Shown here: positions 41,374-50,341 of the stretch, piece after piece
Layout of the letters: every line of letters starts with the position of its first letter
How positions within the stretch are numbered: position 1 is the stretch's first letter
From: an uncultured Eubacteriales bacterium
GTDB taxonomy: Bacteria > Bacillota > Clostridia > Oscillospirales > Oscillospiraceae
Direction of reading: 5' to 3'
Length of the DNA stretch: 64,000 nucleotides
Assembly: GCA_900317905.1 (NCBI GenBank)
Contig: ONIN01000011.1
Coordinates: forward strand, 1 to 64,000
Translations under genes and position numbers: made by a program
The notes under the pieces: generated by a model
What the model saw: only the letters and a program-made list of their open reading frames with translations
What the model was told of the DNA's origin: nothing
The model's database searches: none

Positions 41374-42174
41374 ATGATCGAAGGATCCGTTTCAACCCTG
41401 TCCATGCTCTGCATGGGGATTTCGGCTGTCGTCAGCTTTGCGCTGCCGGTGGTGCTGTATTTGTTTTTCCGAAAGCGCTTTGGGGCATCCGGCAAGGCGT
41501 TCTGGACAGGCGCCGCGGTGTTTGTCCTGTTCGCATTGGTTCTGGAGCGATTCCTGCACCAGGCGGTTTTGGGCTCCACAGCGGGGGAGCGGATGCAAAA
41601 CAACATCTGGCTCTACGCCCTCTACGGCGGTCTCGCCGCCGGGATCTTTGAGGAGACCGGGCGGTTTCTCGCCATGCGGGTTGTATTGAAAAAGGAGTGG
41701 GCCAACGACGGCAATGCCCTGATGTACGGCGCGGGGCACGGCGGGGCAGAGGCGGCATTGCTGCTGGGCCTCACCATGATCTCCAATCTGGCGCTGTCGG
41801 TGATGATCAACACCGGGTCGCTGGAAAGTATTCTGAAAACTGTCCCCGCCGAGGCGCTCGATCAGGCGCAGACCCAGCTCCGGGCTTTGGTGGAGACGCA
41901 GCCCACCGACTTCCTGCTGGGGATCGTGGAGCGCCTGATTGCGGTGACGTTCCATCTGGCGCTGTCGGTGCTGGTCTGGTTTTCCGCCACGAAGAAAGGC
42001 AGCATCTGGCTTTACCCGCTGGCGATCTTGCTCCACGCGCTGATGGACGCCGCCGCGGTGATCGTCTCGAAGTATGCTTCGATCCTCTTGACGGAGTGCA
42101 CCATCGCGCTGATCACGCTCTTGACCGTGCTCCTCGCCAGGGCCGCCTGGAAAAGGCATAGAGCAATAGATTGA
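41374..42174 (+). CDS. YhfC-family intramembrane glutamic-type metalloprotease-like protein
   Basis: A 266-residue protein with about seven helices. The family motifs EETGRFLAMR and YGAGHGGAEA (Glu and His pairs) and a later HALMD match YhfC proteins, relatives of the CPBP/PrsW clan. Substrate unknown. ATG 41374 has AAGGAGG 8 nt upstream; in-frame codons from 41275 run through the rpoC terminator and are not used. Controlled by the MerR-type promoter, so it may respond to a drug or stress signal. Single gene. Confidence 0.85.
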   Translation: MIEGSVSTLSMLCMGISAVVSFALPVVLYLFFRKRFGASGKAFWTGAAVFVLFALVLERFLHQAVLGSTAGERMQNNIWLYALYGGLAAGIFEETGRFLAMRVVLKKEWANDGNALMYGAGHGGAEAALLLGLTMISNLALSVMINTGSLESILKTVPAEALDQAQTQLRALVETQPTDFLLGIVERLIAVTFHLALSVLVWFSATKKGSIWLYPLAILLHALMDAAAVIVSKYASILLTECTIALITLLTVLLARAAWKRHRAID

Positions 42175-42180
42175 GATTAT

Positions 42181-42210
42181 GTAGGGGACGGCGTCCTCGA
42201 CGTCCCGAAC
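42181..42210. repeat. GTAGGGG-type half palindrome
   Basis: GTAGGGGACGGCGTCC then a CGACGTCCC arm; this is half of the architecture seen at 23570, 29783 and 49834. The matching right end is not present. Confidence 0.5.
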
Positions 42211-42254
42211 AAACGATTATCAGCACGCTTTTCCCGGCGTGCATTTTCTTTGGT

Positions 42255-42283
42255 TTGACGGCATTTTGAAAACCAAGTATAAT
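42255..42283 (+). promoter_or_regulatory. promoter of sbcDC
   Basis: TTGACG (42255-42260), 17 nt, TATAAT (42278-42283), about 20 nt before the sbcD RBS. Confidence 0.75.
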
Positions 42284-42313
42284 GTGAAAAAAGCTTATAG
42301 GAAGGAGTTTCCC

Positions 42314-43456
42314 ATGAAGCTGATGCACTTATCCGATCTGCATCTGGGCAAGCGGGTGAACGGGTTTTCCATGCTGCCGGATCAGAAATACATATTGGAA
42401 CAAATTTTGAACATTGCGCATCAGGAGCGGCCGGAGGCGGTGCTGATCTGCGGGGACGTGTACGACAAATCCGTCCCGTCGGCGGAGGCGGTGGAGCTGC
42501 TGGACGAATTCCTCTGCCGTCTCAAGGCGCTGGGGCTCGCGGTGCTGCTGATCAGCGGCAACCACGACTCTCCGGAGCGGCTGGCCTTTGGCGCGCGGCT
42601 GCTGGAGGCCGAGGGCGTGCACATCTCCAGAGTCTACGATGGCGACGTGCAACCGGTGACCATCACCGACGCATTCGGGCCGGTGCGCTTCTGGCTGCTG
42701 CCGTTTTTGAAACCGGCACATGTCCGCCGCTGCTTCCCGGAATCAGAGATCGAAACCTACACCGACGCCATCCGCACCGCCGTCGGGCAGATGGGCGTGG
42801 ATCCTTCGGAGCGGAACGTGCTGCTGTCCCACCAGTTCGTCACCGGGGCGGAGCGGACAGAGTCGGAGGAGCTCTTCGTGGGCGGCACGGAAAACGTGGA
42901 CGCCGCGGTCTATGACGCCTTCGACTATGTGGCGCTGGGCCACCTCCACGGCCCCCAGAGCGTGGGGCGGGAGACCATCCGCTATTGCGGCACACCCCTA
43001 AAATATTCCTTCTCCGAGGCAAAGCAGGAAAAATCCGTCACGATGGTGGAGCTCATGGAGAAAGGCAGCGTCAGGCTCCGCACCATCCCGCTGACGCCCC
43101 TGCGGGATCTCAGAGAGATCAAAGGCACCTACGATGAGCTCACCGCACGGAGCTTTTACACCGACGCCAATCGGGAGGACTACCTTCACATCACCCTCAC
43201 CGACGAGGAGGACGTGCCCAACGCTCTGGGGCGGCTCAGAACGGTCTATCCGAATCTGATGAAGCTCAGCTACGACAACCGCCGCACCCGCTCGGATTTG
43301 AGCCTCTGGGATCTGGAGGCCACGGAGCGGAAGGACCCCATGGAGCTGCTCTCGGACTTCTACCGGCAGCAGAACGGCGGGGACATGAGCGAGGAGCAGC
43401 GCGCCTACGTCCTCGGCTGCATCCGGGAAATCTGGGAAGGAGGCGCGGACGCATGA
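42314..43456 (+). CDS. sbcD: nuclease SbcCD subunit D
   Basis: A 380-residue Mre11-type metallophosphoesterase. Motifs LSDLHLGK, ICGDVYD, SGNHDS, LSHQF and GHLHGPQ supply the di-metal active site. With SbcC it opens hairpins and cuts DNA ends. ATG 42314 has GAAGGAG 6 nt upstream. Its stop overlaps the sbcC start (ATGA). Confidence 0.97.
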   Translation: MKLMHLSDLHLGKRVNGFSMLPDQKYILEQILNIAHQERPEAVLICGDVYDKSVPSAEAVELLDEFLCRLKALGLAVLLISGNHDSPERLAFGARLLEAEGVHISRVYDGDVQPVTITDAFGPVRFWLLPFLKPAHVRRCFPESEIETYTDAIRTAVGQMGVDPSERNVLLSHQFVTGAERTESEELFVGGTENVDAAVYDAFDYVALGHLHGPQSVGRETIRYCGTPLKYSFSEAKQEKSVTMVELMEKGSVRLRTIPLTPLRDLREIKGTYDELTARSFYTDANREDYLHITLTDEEDVPNALGRLRTVYPNLMKLSYDNRRTRSDLSLWDLEATERKDPMELLSDFYRQQNGGDMSEEQRAYVLGCIREIWEGGADA

Positions 43457-46152
43457 GACCTTTGAAACTTACCCTCTCCGCCTTCGGCCCCTACGCTGGA
43501 GAGCAGGTATTGGAGCTGGATAAACTCGGCGCCGGGGGCCTGTATCTGATCACCGGCGACACCGGAGCGGGGAAGACCACCATCTTCGACGCCATCACCT
43601 TCGCCCTCTTCGGCGAGGCCAGCGGCGACGTGCGGGAGCCAAGCATGCTGCGCAGCCAGTATGCCGAGCCGGAGACCGCCACCTTCGTGGAACTGACCTT
43701 CCGGCACAACGGCGAGACCTATACCATAAGAAGAAACCCCACCTATGAACGGCCGAAAAAGCGCGGCGAGGGCATGGCCACGGAGTCCGCCTCCGCCCAG
43801 CTGGAGCGGCCTGACGGCAGCCTGATTACAAAGCCCAAAGAGGTGGACACCGCTATCCATGCACTGCTGGGGGTGGATCGGCAGCAGTTTTCCCAGATCG
43901 CCATGATCGCCCAGGGAGATTTCCAAAAGCTCCTGCTGGCCGACACCAGGGCGCGGCAGAAGATCTTCCGGGACATCTTCAAAACCGAGCCCTACGAGCG
44001 GCTGCAGAAGCGCTTCAAGCAGGATGCGGACGCCCAGCGGCGAACCTTCGAAGGGCTGGAGGAAAAGGTGCGGCAGGCCATCGAGACCCTGCTGCCGGAG
44101 GGGGCGCTGCTGCCCCGGGAGGCAGTTTCCGCCGCGGAAGCCATGCAGAACGAGGCGCAGCAGACCTATGAAGCGGGGGAACAGGAACTCACGAAACTGG
44201 CAGACACCCTCCAGCGGCTGGATGAGCAGCTGGGCCGGGCCTCGGAGCAGGACAAAGCCAGAGCGGATCTGCTTTCCGCAAGGGAAGCCTTGAACGCCCA
44301 GACACCGGAGATCGACCGCCTCACCGAAGTGTTGGCGGCGGAACAGGCCCGAGAGCCGGAGCTCGCGAAGCTTCGAGCCCGCGTCGGGGAGCTCCAGGCC
44401 TGGCTGCCGGACTACAAGACCCTGTCGGAATGGCTGGAACAGGAGCAGACGCAGGCTGCGGAACTCACGCAGTCCGAGGCCAGCCAGACAGAGCGGGAAA
44501 CCGACCTCGCCGCGGCGGAATCGGATTTGACCCGGGCTCAGCAGCGGATGATTGAGCTGGGCGAGCCGGGGGAGACTCTCCTGCGGCTCCAGCAGGAACA
44601 GACGCGAACACATCAGCTTTTCGATGGGCTGCAGACGTTTTTGGATACCAAAACCGAACTGGAGGATCTGGAGCAAAGCTACTTTGACGCCCAGACAGCG
44701 TTCACATCCTCCTTCGAGGAATCCAAACGGCAGCGGCAGCAATACGACGCTCTGCACGACGCCTTCCTCCACGCCCAGGCGGGCCTGCTGGCGGCGGACT
44801 TGGAGGAGGGAACTCCCTGCCCGGTCTGCGGCGCGGTGCACCACCCGAACCCGGCGAAGCTCTCAGAGGACGCCCCCACCGAGGCCGGCTTGAAACAGCA
44901 GAAATCCGCCTCGGAAAAGGCGGATGCGCAGGCCGAGGCCGACAGCAAAAAGGCTGCCGTGCAAAAGGAAAAACGGGACTTAAAGCAGCAGGAGCTGGAT
45001 CGGCTGCGGCAGACATTGCCCCACGGGGATCCGGAGGCGCTGCAGGAAGCGGCAAAGCAGACACTGGCGGCGCTGGCGCGGCAGATCACCGCTGCCGAGG
45101 CGGATCAGAGGGAAAAGAAAACCCTGACGGAACAGCTCCCGGATCTGCAGCGGACAAAACAGGAACTGGAGAGCGCCTTCCATGCCGCACAGAGCGAGCT
45201 TGCTGCCCTGCAGGCCGCACTGGAGGCCCTCAGAAACCAAATCGCAGGTCAGCGGTCGAAGCTGCCGTACCCCACTGAGGCGGAGGCGAAGCAGGAGATC
45301 CGGCGGATCCTGGATCAGATTACCGATGCCGAGGACGCAAAAAGGGAAGCGGAGGAAAACCTCAGCGCCGCCCGGCAATCCACCGCGGAGCTGCAGGGCA
45401 AGATCCGGCAGCTGGAGGACACCCTCTCGGACGCCCGGGAGATCGACGCCGCGGCGCTCCAGACCCAGCGGGACGAGGCATGCCGGCAGCGGGAGGATCT
45501 GCAGAAGAACCAAACCGCCCTCCACACGAAGCTGGAGCTGCAGAAGCAGACACTGGACACCCTGAAATCCGACCTGAGCACCATGGAGGCCGCCGAAGCC
45601 AGACTGAAGTGGCTCTCGGCCCTCTCGGACACCGCCGGCGGCAGCCTCTCGGGGAAGGAGAAGCTGGCGCTGGAGACCTATGTTCAGACCACCTTCTTCG
45701 ATCGGATCCTGGCCCGCGCCAACCGCCATTTCCTCATGATGTCCGACCGGCAGTACGAGCTGCGGCGCAGCAAAACCGCCGCCGACAACCGGAGCCAGAC
45801 CGGTCTGGAGCTGAACGTCATTGACCACTACAACGGCACCGAGCGCAGCGTCAAAAGCCTCTCCGGCGGGGAGTCCTTCCAGGCGTCCCTGTCCCTGGCC
45901 CTGGGCATGTCCGAGGAGATCCAGTCCTCCGCCGGCGGGGTGCGGCTGGACGCCATGTTCGTGGACGAGGGCTTCGGCTCTCTGGACAACGACGCCCTGA
46001 ACGCGGCGGTGCAGACCCTGGCGTCCCTTTCGGATGCTAATCGGCTGGTGGGCATTATCTCCCACGTGGAGGAGCTCAAGGAGCGGATCGATCGGCAGAT
46101 CGTGGTGAAAAAGGAGAAATCCGGCGGCAGCCGGGCGATATTGCAGGTCTGA
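43453..46152 (+). CDS. sbcC: nuclease SbcCD subunit C
   Basis: An 899-residue SMC-like ATPase. An N-terminal Walker A (GDTGAGKTT), long coiled coils on both sides of a zinc hook (CPVCG near residue 456), and C-terminal signature LSGGESFQASLSLALG with Walker B MFVDEGFGSLD. It is at the short end for SbcC (about 1000-1050), the difference lying in the coiled coils. Coupled to sbcD. Confidence 0.97.
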   Translation: MRPLKLTLSAFGPYAGEQVLELDKLGAGGLYLITGDTGAGKTTIFDAITFALFGEASGDVREPSMLRSQYAEPETATFVELTFRHNGETYTIRRNPTYERPKKRGEGMATESASAQLERPDGSLITKPKEVDTAIHALLGVDRQQFSQIAMIAQGDFQKLLLADTRARQKIFRDIFKTEPYERLQKRFKQDADAQRRTFEGLEEKVRQAIETLLPEGALLPREAVSAAEAMQNEAQQTYEAGEQELTKLADTLQRLDEQLGRASEQDKARADLLSAREALNAQTPEIDRLTEVLAAEQAREPELAKLRARVGELQAWLPDYKTLSEWLEQEQTQAAELTQSEASQTERETDLAAAESDLTRAQQRMIELGEPGETLLRLQQEQTRTHQLFDGLQTFLDTKTELEDLEQSYFDAQTAFTSSFEESKRQRQQYDALHDAFLHAQAGLLAADLEEGTPCPVCGAVHHPNPAKLSEDAPTEAGLKQQKSASEKADAQAEADSKKAAVQKEKRDLKQQELDRLRQTLPHGDPEALQEAAKQTLAALARQITAAEADQREKKTLTEQLPDLQRTKQELESAFHAAQSELAALQAALEALRNQIAGQRSKLPYPTEAEAKQEIRRILDQITDAEDAKREAEENLSAARQSTAELQGKIRQLEDTLSDAREIDAAALQTQRDEACRQREDLQKNQTALHTKLELQKQTLDTLKSDLSTMEAAEARLKWLSALSDTAGGSLSGKEKLALETYVQTTFFDRILARANRHFLMMSDRQYELRRSKTAADNRSQTGLELNVIDHYNGTERSVKSLSGGESFQASLSLALGMSEEIQSSAGGVRLDAMFVDEGFGSLDNDALNAAVQTLASLSDANRLVGIISHVEELKERIDRQIVVKKEKSGGSRAILQV

Positions 46153-46166
46153 ACAGAACAAAAAGA

Positions 46167-46195
46167 TTGACAAAACAAGGGAGATAGAGTACTAT
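46167..46195 (+). promoter_or_regulatory. promoter of the AraC-type regulator gene
   Basis: TTGACA (46167-46172), 17 nt, TACTAT (46190-46195), immediately followed by the dyad at 46198-46219, which overlaps the transcription start. Confidence 0.65.
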
Positions 46196-46197
46196 AA

Positions 46198-46219
46198 TGT
46201 AAGTTAGCTTAAACTTACA
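46198..46219 (+). promoter_or_regulatory. near-perfect operator dyad overlapping the regulator transcription start
   Basis: TGTAAGTT and AACTTACA form perfect 8-bp arms around a 6-nt centre (AGCTTA). The half sites and centre resemble DtxR/IdeR/MntR-type boxes (TTAGGTTAGCC class) more than a Fur box. Its position over the +1 would block transcription, so it is probably a repressor site, either for a metal-sensing repressor or for the regulator itself. Confidence 0.55.
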
Positions 46220-46236
46220 AAGGCGGTGGATCTCCC

Positions 46237-47121
46237 TTGCTGACCGAGCTTCTGGAGCAATTTGAGTCGAATCTGGAGCAGTGGAACCCGCTGCCGGGGG
46301 CGGCGGTGACCCGCAGCTTCCTCCGCCACGAGGGGACGCCGGAGATCCGCACCATAGAAAACGAGACCCTGGAGGCGCTGGTCTGCGTGGACGGCCAGGT
46401 GGAGCTGGAGCTCGAAGACGGTCGGGTGAGCACCACCTCGCCCAGCGAACTTCTGCTTTTGAGCGACGCGTTCCGGCTGTCCGGATTCCGTCTGCCCCAG
46501 GGGAACGCCACGGTCTATGTGGCGGCGCTGCCGCTTTCGCTGATCCGAAACTGCTTCCTGCAAGGCGGGGAGGCAGGGCAGGAGCAGCTGCTGCAGCGGA
46601 TGCTGGAGCAGCTGGCGCTGGGCGGCGGGGCGCTGACCCTCCACGCCCCGGACTGGTATGCCTCCCTCTCCGTCACCATGAACCAGATCTCCCAATCCCG
46701 CCGGGGGACGTATTTCATGCTGCGGCTGCTGGAGCGGCTGTGGCTGGGCACCGACGAGCTCTACGGGGAGACCGTCTCCTCCAGAGTGAGCCCCGCCCAG
46801 GCGGACCTGGTCAGAAGGCTTCGGATCTACATGCAGGATCATCTGGAGCAGCGCATCACCATCGCGGATCTGGCAGAGGAATTTGGCATGTCGCCCACCT
46901 ATCTGAAGGACAGCTTCCGGAAGGTCAGCGGCCAGCCCATCCACCACTATCTCCAGGATTGCCGGCTGACCCAGACGGCTAGGCTCCTGCGCACCACGGA
47001 GCAGAGCATCCTCTCCATCGCCTTCAGCGTGGGCTACTCCGGCACCAGCCGGTTCAACGCCGCCTTCAAGGATCGCTACGGCATGAGCCCCAGAGAATAC
47101 CGGCAGAATACACTGAAATAA
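46237..47121 (+). CDS. AraC-family transcriptional regulator
   Basis: A 294-residue protein. The C-terminal third has the two helix-turn-helix motifs of AraC proteins (ITIADLAEEFGMSPTYLKDSFRKVSGQP and SILSIAFSVGYSGTSRFNAAFKDRYGMSPREYR). The N-terminal part is a cupin-like sensor domain. It begins with TTG 46237, with GGCGGTGG 7 nt upstream. It is followed by the FezA/FezB-like genes and probably controls them; the fezA-like promoter has a -10 (TATAGT, 47212-47217) but no good -35, as expected for an activator-dependent promoter. Confidence 0.85.
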   Translation: MLTELLEQFESNLEQWNPLPGAAVTRSFLRHEGTPEIRTIENETLEALVCVDGQVELELEDGRVSTTSPSELLLLSDAFRLSGFRLPQGNATVYVAALPLSLIRNCFLQGGEAGQEQLLQRMLEQLALGGGALTLHAPDWYASLSVTMNQISQSRRGTYFMLRLLERLWLGTDELYGETVSSRVSPAQADLVRRLRIYMQDHLEQRITIADLAEEFGMSPTYLKDSFRKVSGQPIHHYLQDCRLTQTARLLRTTEQSILSIAFSVGYSGTSRFNAAFKDRYGMSPREYRQNTLK

Positions 47122-47125
47122 TTCG

Positions 47126-47185
47126 GCTTCCGCTTTCCGCTATCTTCCAAGATACTGCCTGAAAGCGGAAGCTAACGGCTTTTTT
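47126..47185 (+). terminator. hairpin after the AraC gene
   Basis: Arms GCTTCCGCTTTC (47126-47137) and GAAAGCGGAAGC (47161-47172), with a T-run only 8 nt further on. Termination may be partial. Confidence 0.5.
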
Positions 47186-47324
47186 GGGCAGAAACTGTCG
47201 AAATTTCCCGTTATAGTAAACTCAACGAATGAAGCCACACGCTGCATCGTTCCGGGGCGGCAGGCAGCGCAAGTGTGAAAAACGCTTGTCAGCCGCAAAT
47301 ACAAAATTTTTGGAGGAACCTGAA

Positions 47325-47588
47325 ATGAAAGCAAAAATTGTATCCTGGTTCGCTGGCGGCGTTCTGTTTGGTACCGCCGGACTGAAGATCCTCACCAGCT
47401 ATGAGGCAAAGCGCGTCTATGCCCACTGCACCGCAGCGGTGCTCCGGGCCAAGGACGAAGTGGTGAACACCGCCACCGCCATTCAGGAGGGCGCCCAGGA
47501 CATCTATGCCGACGCCAAGGAGATCAACGAGGAGCGCGCCGAGAAGATCCAGACCATCGAGGACGCGAAGGCGGAAGCCAAGGCATAA
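47325..47588 (+). CDS. small membrane protein, DUF6110/FezA-like
   Basis: An 87-residue protein: one N-terminal membrane segment (IVSWFAGGVLFGTAGLKIL, residues 5-23) then TSYEAKRVYAHCTAAVLRAKD and a charged helix ending in Ala/Glu/Lys. The block TS-x-x-AK-x-x-Y-x-H-x-T-A-x-x-x-R-x-KD and its place directly before a P1B-type ATPase match the DUF6110-type proteins such as FezA, needed to form iron-storing ferrosome organelles. Family match is from memory. GGAGG lies 8 nt before the ATG; longer in-frame starts back to 47229 cross the promoter region. Confidence 0.7.
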   Translation: MKAKIVSWFAGGVLFGTAGLKILTSYEAKRVYAHCTAAVLRAKDEVVNTATAIQEGAQDIYADAKEINEERAEKIQTIEDAKAEAKA

Positions 47589-47601
47589 CCCAAAACCAGC
47601 A

Positions 47602-47630
47602 AACGCGCCCGGCGGTGTGTCGGGCGCGTT
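47602..47630 (+). promoter_or_regulatory. intercistronic hairpin between fezA-like and ATPase genes
   Basis: AACGCGCCCG (47602-47611) and CGGGCGCGTT (47621-47630) form a strong stem with no T-run. It may protect or tune the upstream mRNA, giving more of the small protein than of the ATPase. Confidence 0.55.
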
Positions 47631-47664
47631 GATCGTCTGATTCGTCGGATCGAAGGGAAGAACT

Positions 47665-49737
47665 ATGAAATTTCAGATTTTACATGAGAACAAAGGCCGC
47701 ATGCGCTTCGGCGTTCTTCCGAAGAAGATGACCATGCGGGAGGCCGACGCCCTGCAGCTGTTCCTGCAGCGGCTGGACGGGGTGCAGAAGGCCACCGTCC
47801 ACGAGCGCACCGGCTGCGCCACGGTGCTTTATACCGGCGAGCGGGCGGCGCTGATCGAGGCCGTCCGCCGCTTCCACTATGAGGACGTGGACGAGGATCT
47901 GTCCCTGCAGATTCACAGCCGGGAGATGAACGCTTACTACACCGATAAGCTGATCTTCAAGGTGGCGTACCGGGGGATCCGAAAGCTGTTTTTCCCGGCA
48001 TGGCTCCGGCATATCCGGACGGTGATCCGGTCGATCCCCTACCTTTGGCGGGGCGTCCGCTGCATCCTCAGAGGCAAGCTGCAGGTAGAACTGCTGGACG
48101 CGCTGAGCATCGGCATCTCTCTGATCCGCAGGGACTTCAGCACCGCCAGCTCCGTCCGGTTCCTGCTGGAGATCGGCGACCTGCTGGACGAGTGGACCCA
48201 CAAGAAATCCGTGGACGATCTGGCCCGCACCATGAGCCTGAACATCGACCGCGTCTGGGTGAAGACCGACGAGGACACCGAGGTGCTGCTGCCCATCGAG
48301 CAGGTGCGGCAGGGCGATTTGATTGTGGTGCGCATGGGCAGCGTGATCCCCATGGACGGCGTCATCGAGTCCGGGGAGCTGATGGTGAACCAGGCCTCCC
48401 TCACCGGGGAGAGCGTCCCCGTCCCGAAGCGGCCCGGCATGACCGTCTACGCCGGCACCGTGGCCGAGGAGGGCGAGTGCCTCATGCGGGTCAAGGAGCA
48501 GCCCGGCGAGAGCCGCTACGACAAGATCGTCACCATGATCGAGGAATCCGAGAAGCTCAAGAGCTCCGTGGAGCACCGGGCCATGTATCTGGCCGACAAG
48601 CTGGTGCCCTATACGCTTCTGGGCAGCGGTGTGACCTATCTTCTGACCCAAAACACCGTCCGCGCCGTGTCGGTGCTGATGGTGGACTTCTCCTGCGCAT
48701 TGAAGCTGGCCATGCCGCTGGCGGTGCTCTCCGCCATGCGGGAGGCGGGGGATCACCACATCACCGTCAAGGGCGGCAAGTATATGGAGGCCGTGGCCAG
48801 GGCGGATATGATCGTCTTCGACAAGACCGGTACCCTGACCCACGCCTGCCCCAAGGTGGTCAGCGTGGTGCCCTTCGGCGGCAACGACGAGGCGGAGATG
48901 CTCCGGGTGGCCGCCTGCCTGGAGGAGCACTTCCCCCATTCCATGGCCAACGCCGTGGTGGAGGCCGCCAGAGACCGGAACCTCCAGCACGAGGAGATGC
49001 ACACCCAGGTGGAGTACATCGTGGCCCACGGCATCCGCAGCACCGTGGACGGCAAGGAGACCCTGATCGGCAGCTATCACTTCGTCTTTGAGGACGAGGG
49101 CGTCAAGATCCCGAGAGGGGAGAAGCGCACCTTCAACGCCTTGCCGGATGAATATTCCCACCTCTATCTCGCCATCGGCGGGAAGCTGGCGGCGGTGATC
49201 TGCATCGCGGACCCGCTGCGCAGCGAGGCGAAGGCGGTCATGGCGGAGCTCCACAGCCTCGGCATCGAACACACCGTCATGCTCACCGGCGACTCCGAGC
49301 GCACCGCCGCCGCCATCGCCAGAGAGGTGGGGGTGGACGAGTACCACGCCGAGGTGCTACCGGAGGACAAGGCCAGATTCGTGGAGGAGGCCAGAGCCAA
49401 TGGCCACACGGTCATCATGATCGGCGACGGCATCAACGATTCCCCGGCCCTCTCCGCCGCCGACGTGGGCATCGCGGTCAGCGACGGCGCCGCCATCGCC
49501 AGAGAGATCGCGGACATCACCATCACCACCGACGACCTCCGTTCTCTGGTGACCCTGCGCAGACTGTCCAGCGCCCTCATGGCCAGAATCAGCAGAAACT
49601 ACCGGTTCGTTATGGGTTTCAACGGCAGCCTCATCGGCCTCGGCGCCATCGGCATTTTGCCGCCCGCCACCAGCGCCCTGCTGCACAATACCAGCACCAT
49701 TGCCATCAGCCTCCAGAGCATGACGAACGTGCTGTAA
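47665..49737 (+). CDS. P1B-type heavy-metal ATPase, FezB-like (P1B-6 class)
   Basis: A 690-residue metal pump. An N-terminal HMA-like domain (about 1-85) has no CxxC but a basic GRMRF patch. The phosphorylated Asp is D386 (DKTGTLTH); TGES and GDGINDSPA are intact. In place of the CPC/SPC metal motif, the transmembrane helix reads SCALKLAMP (343-351), the feature that separates this P1B-6-like group from Cu and Zn pumps. With the small protein upstream it makes the ferrosome-type pair, predicted to load iron into a membrane compartment. RBS GAAGGGAAG, 7 nt before the ATG. Confidence 0.82.
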   Translation: MKFQILHENKGRMRFGVLPKKMTMREADALQLFLQRLDGVQKATVHERTGCATVLYTGERAALIEAVRRFHYEDVDEDLSLQIHSREMNAYYTDKLIFKVAYRGIRKLFFPAWLRHIRTVIRSIPYLWRGVRCILRGKLQVELLDALSIGISLIRRDFSTASSVRFLLEIGDLLDEWTHKKSVDDLARTMSLNIDRVWVKTDEDTEVLLPIEQVRQGDLIVVRMGSVIPMDGVIESGELMVNQASLTGESVPVPKRPGMTVYAGTVAEEGECLMRVKEQPGESRYDKIVTMIEESEKLKSSVEHRAMYLADKLVPYTLLGSGVTYLLTQNTVRAVSVLMVDFSCALKLAMPLAVLSAMREAGDHHITVKGGKYMEAVARADMIVFDKTGTLTHACPKVVSVVPFGGNDEAEMLRVAACLEEHFPHSMANAVVEAARDRNLQHEEMHTQVEYIVAHGIRSTVDGKETLIGSYHFVFEDEGVKIPRGEKRTFNALPDEYSHLYLAIGGKLAAVICIADPLRSEAKAVMAELHSLGIEHTVMLTGDSERTAAAIAREVGVDEYHAEVLPEDKARFVEEARANGHTVIMIGDGINDSPALSAADVGIAVSDGAAIAREIADITITTDDLRSLVTLRRLSSALMARISRNYRFVMGFNGSLIGLGAIGILPPATSALLHNTSTIAISLQSMTNVL

Positions 49738-49756
49738 AAACCGAATTTTCAATCCT

Positions 49757-49787
49757 TCCCCCGAGGTGTCTGCCCCGGGGGATTTTT
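49757..49787 (+). terminator. terminator of the ferrosome-like cassette
   Basis: TCCCCCG and CGGGGGA arms (49757-49763, 49776-49782), then TTTTT. Confidence 0.75.
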
Positions 49788-49833
49788 GTGGTTTGGAGTT
49801 CAAATTCCAGTTTATCGAGCTGCAATGATCCAC

Positions 49834-49909
49834 CGTAGGGCGGGGACCTGTGCCCCGCCGCGTTGAATGTGCTGCCCATGTAACGGCGGGGCACAGGTCC
49901 CCGCCCTAC
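49834..49909. repeat. GTAGGG-ended palindromic repeat, copy 3 (diverged)
   Basis: About 75 bp: inverted ends CGTAGGGCGGGGACCTGTGCC and its complement, with inner GGGGC/GCCCC palindromes and a centre unlike the other copies. It ends only 57 nt before the ArsR gene start and so lies within its promoter region. Confidence 0.8.
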
Positions 49910-49925
49910 AAGGAGGGATCATCAA

Positions 49926-49941
49926 ATGAACGATTGCTCAT
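49926..49941 (+). promoter_or_regulatory. candidate ArsR/SmtB operator
   Basis: ATGAACGATTGCTCAT, an imperfect 16-bp palindrome with ATGA/TCAT ends, lies 26 nt before the ArsR start; a GTTCA follows. Shape fits ArsR-family boxes but the match is weak. Confidence 0.35.
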
Positions 49942-49966
49942 ATGTTCAAACCAAGGGGGCGAGGAA

Positions 49967-50329
49967 ATGGACGAAAAGCACGCGCCGGTGTGCGATTTTC
50001 TGCATGTCCACGAGGACACGGTGCAGCAGGTGCTCTCGGAGCTGCCAGACGAGGAGCGGCTCTACGACCTGGCGGAGCTGTTCCGCATGTTCGGGGACAC
50101 CACCAGGATCCGGATCCTGTACCTCCTGTTTGAAAGCGAGCTCTGCGTCTGCGATCTGGCGAAGCTCCTGGGCGTGACCCAGAGCGCCGTGAGCCATCAG
50201 CTGAGAGCCTTGAAGGACGCGAAGCTGGTGCGATTTCGCAGAGCGGGGAAGACCGTGTTTTACGCGTTGGACGATGACCATGTCCGCTCCATTCTGGCGC
50301 TGGGCATGGAACATATTTTAGAAAAGTAA
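49967..50329 (+). CDS. ArsR/SmtB-family metal sensor (CadC-like)
   Basis: A 120-residue winged-helix repressor. The recognition region is ELCVCDLAKLLGVTQSAVSHQLRALKDAKLV; the CVC pair at its start and an N-terminal Cys plus HVH (CDFLHVHED) are the ligands of CadC-type Cd/Pb/Zn sensors. It directly precedes the HMA protein and efflux ATPase genes, so it most likely represses them until metal binds. ATG 49967 follows GAGG; longer in-frame reading from 49850 passes through the repeat and has no RBS. Confidence 0.9.
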   Translation: MDEKHAPVCDFLHVHEDTVQQVLSELPDEERLYDLAELFRMFGDTTRIRILYLLFESELCVCDLAKLLGVTQSAVSHQLRALKDAKLVRFRRAGKTVFYALDDDHVRSILALGMEHILEK

Positions 50330-50341
50330 AGGAGAGTAACC

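Noticed and set aside
46198-46219. Fur box before the AraC gene
   Set aside because: The dyad arms (TGTAAGTT) do not fit the Fur consensus of TGATAAT-type repeats; a DtxR-like or self-regulating site fits better.
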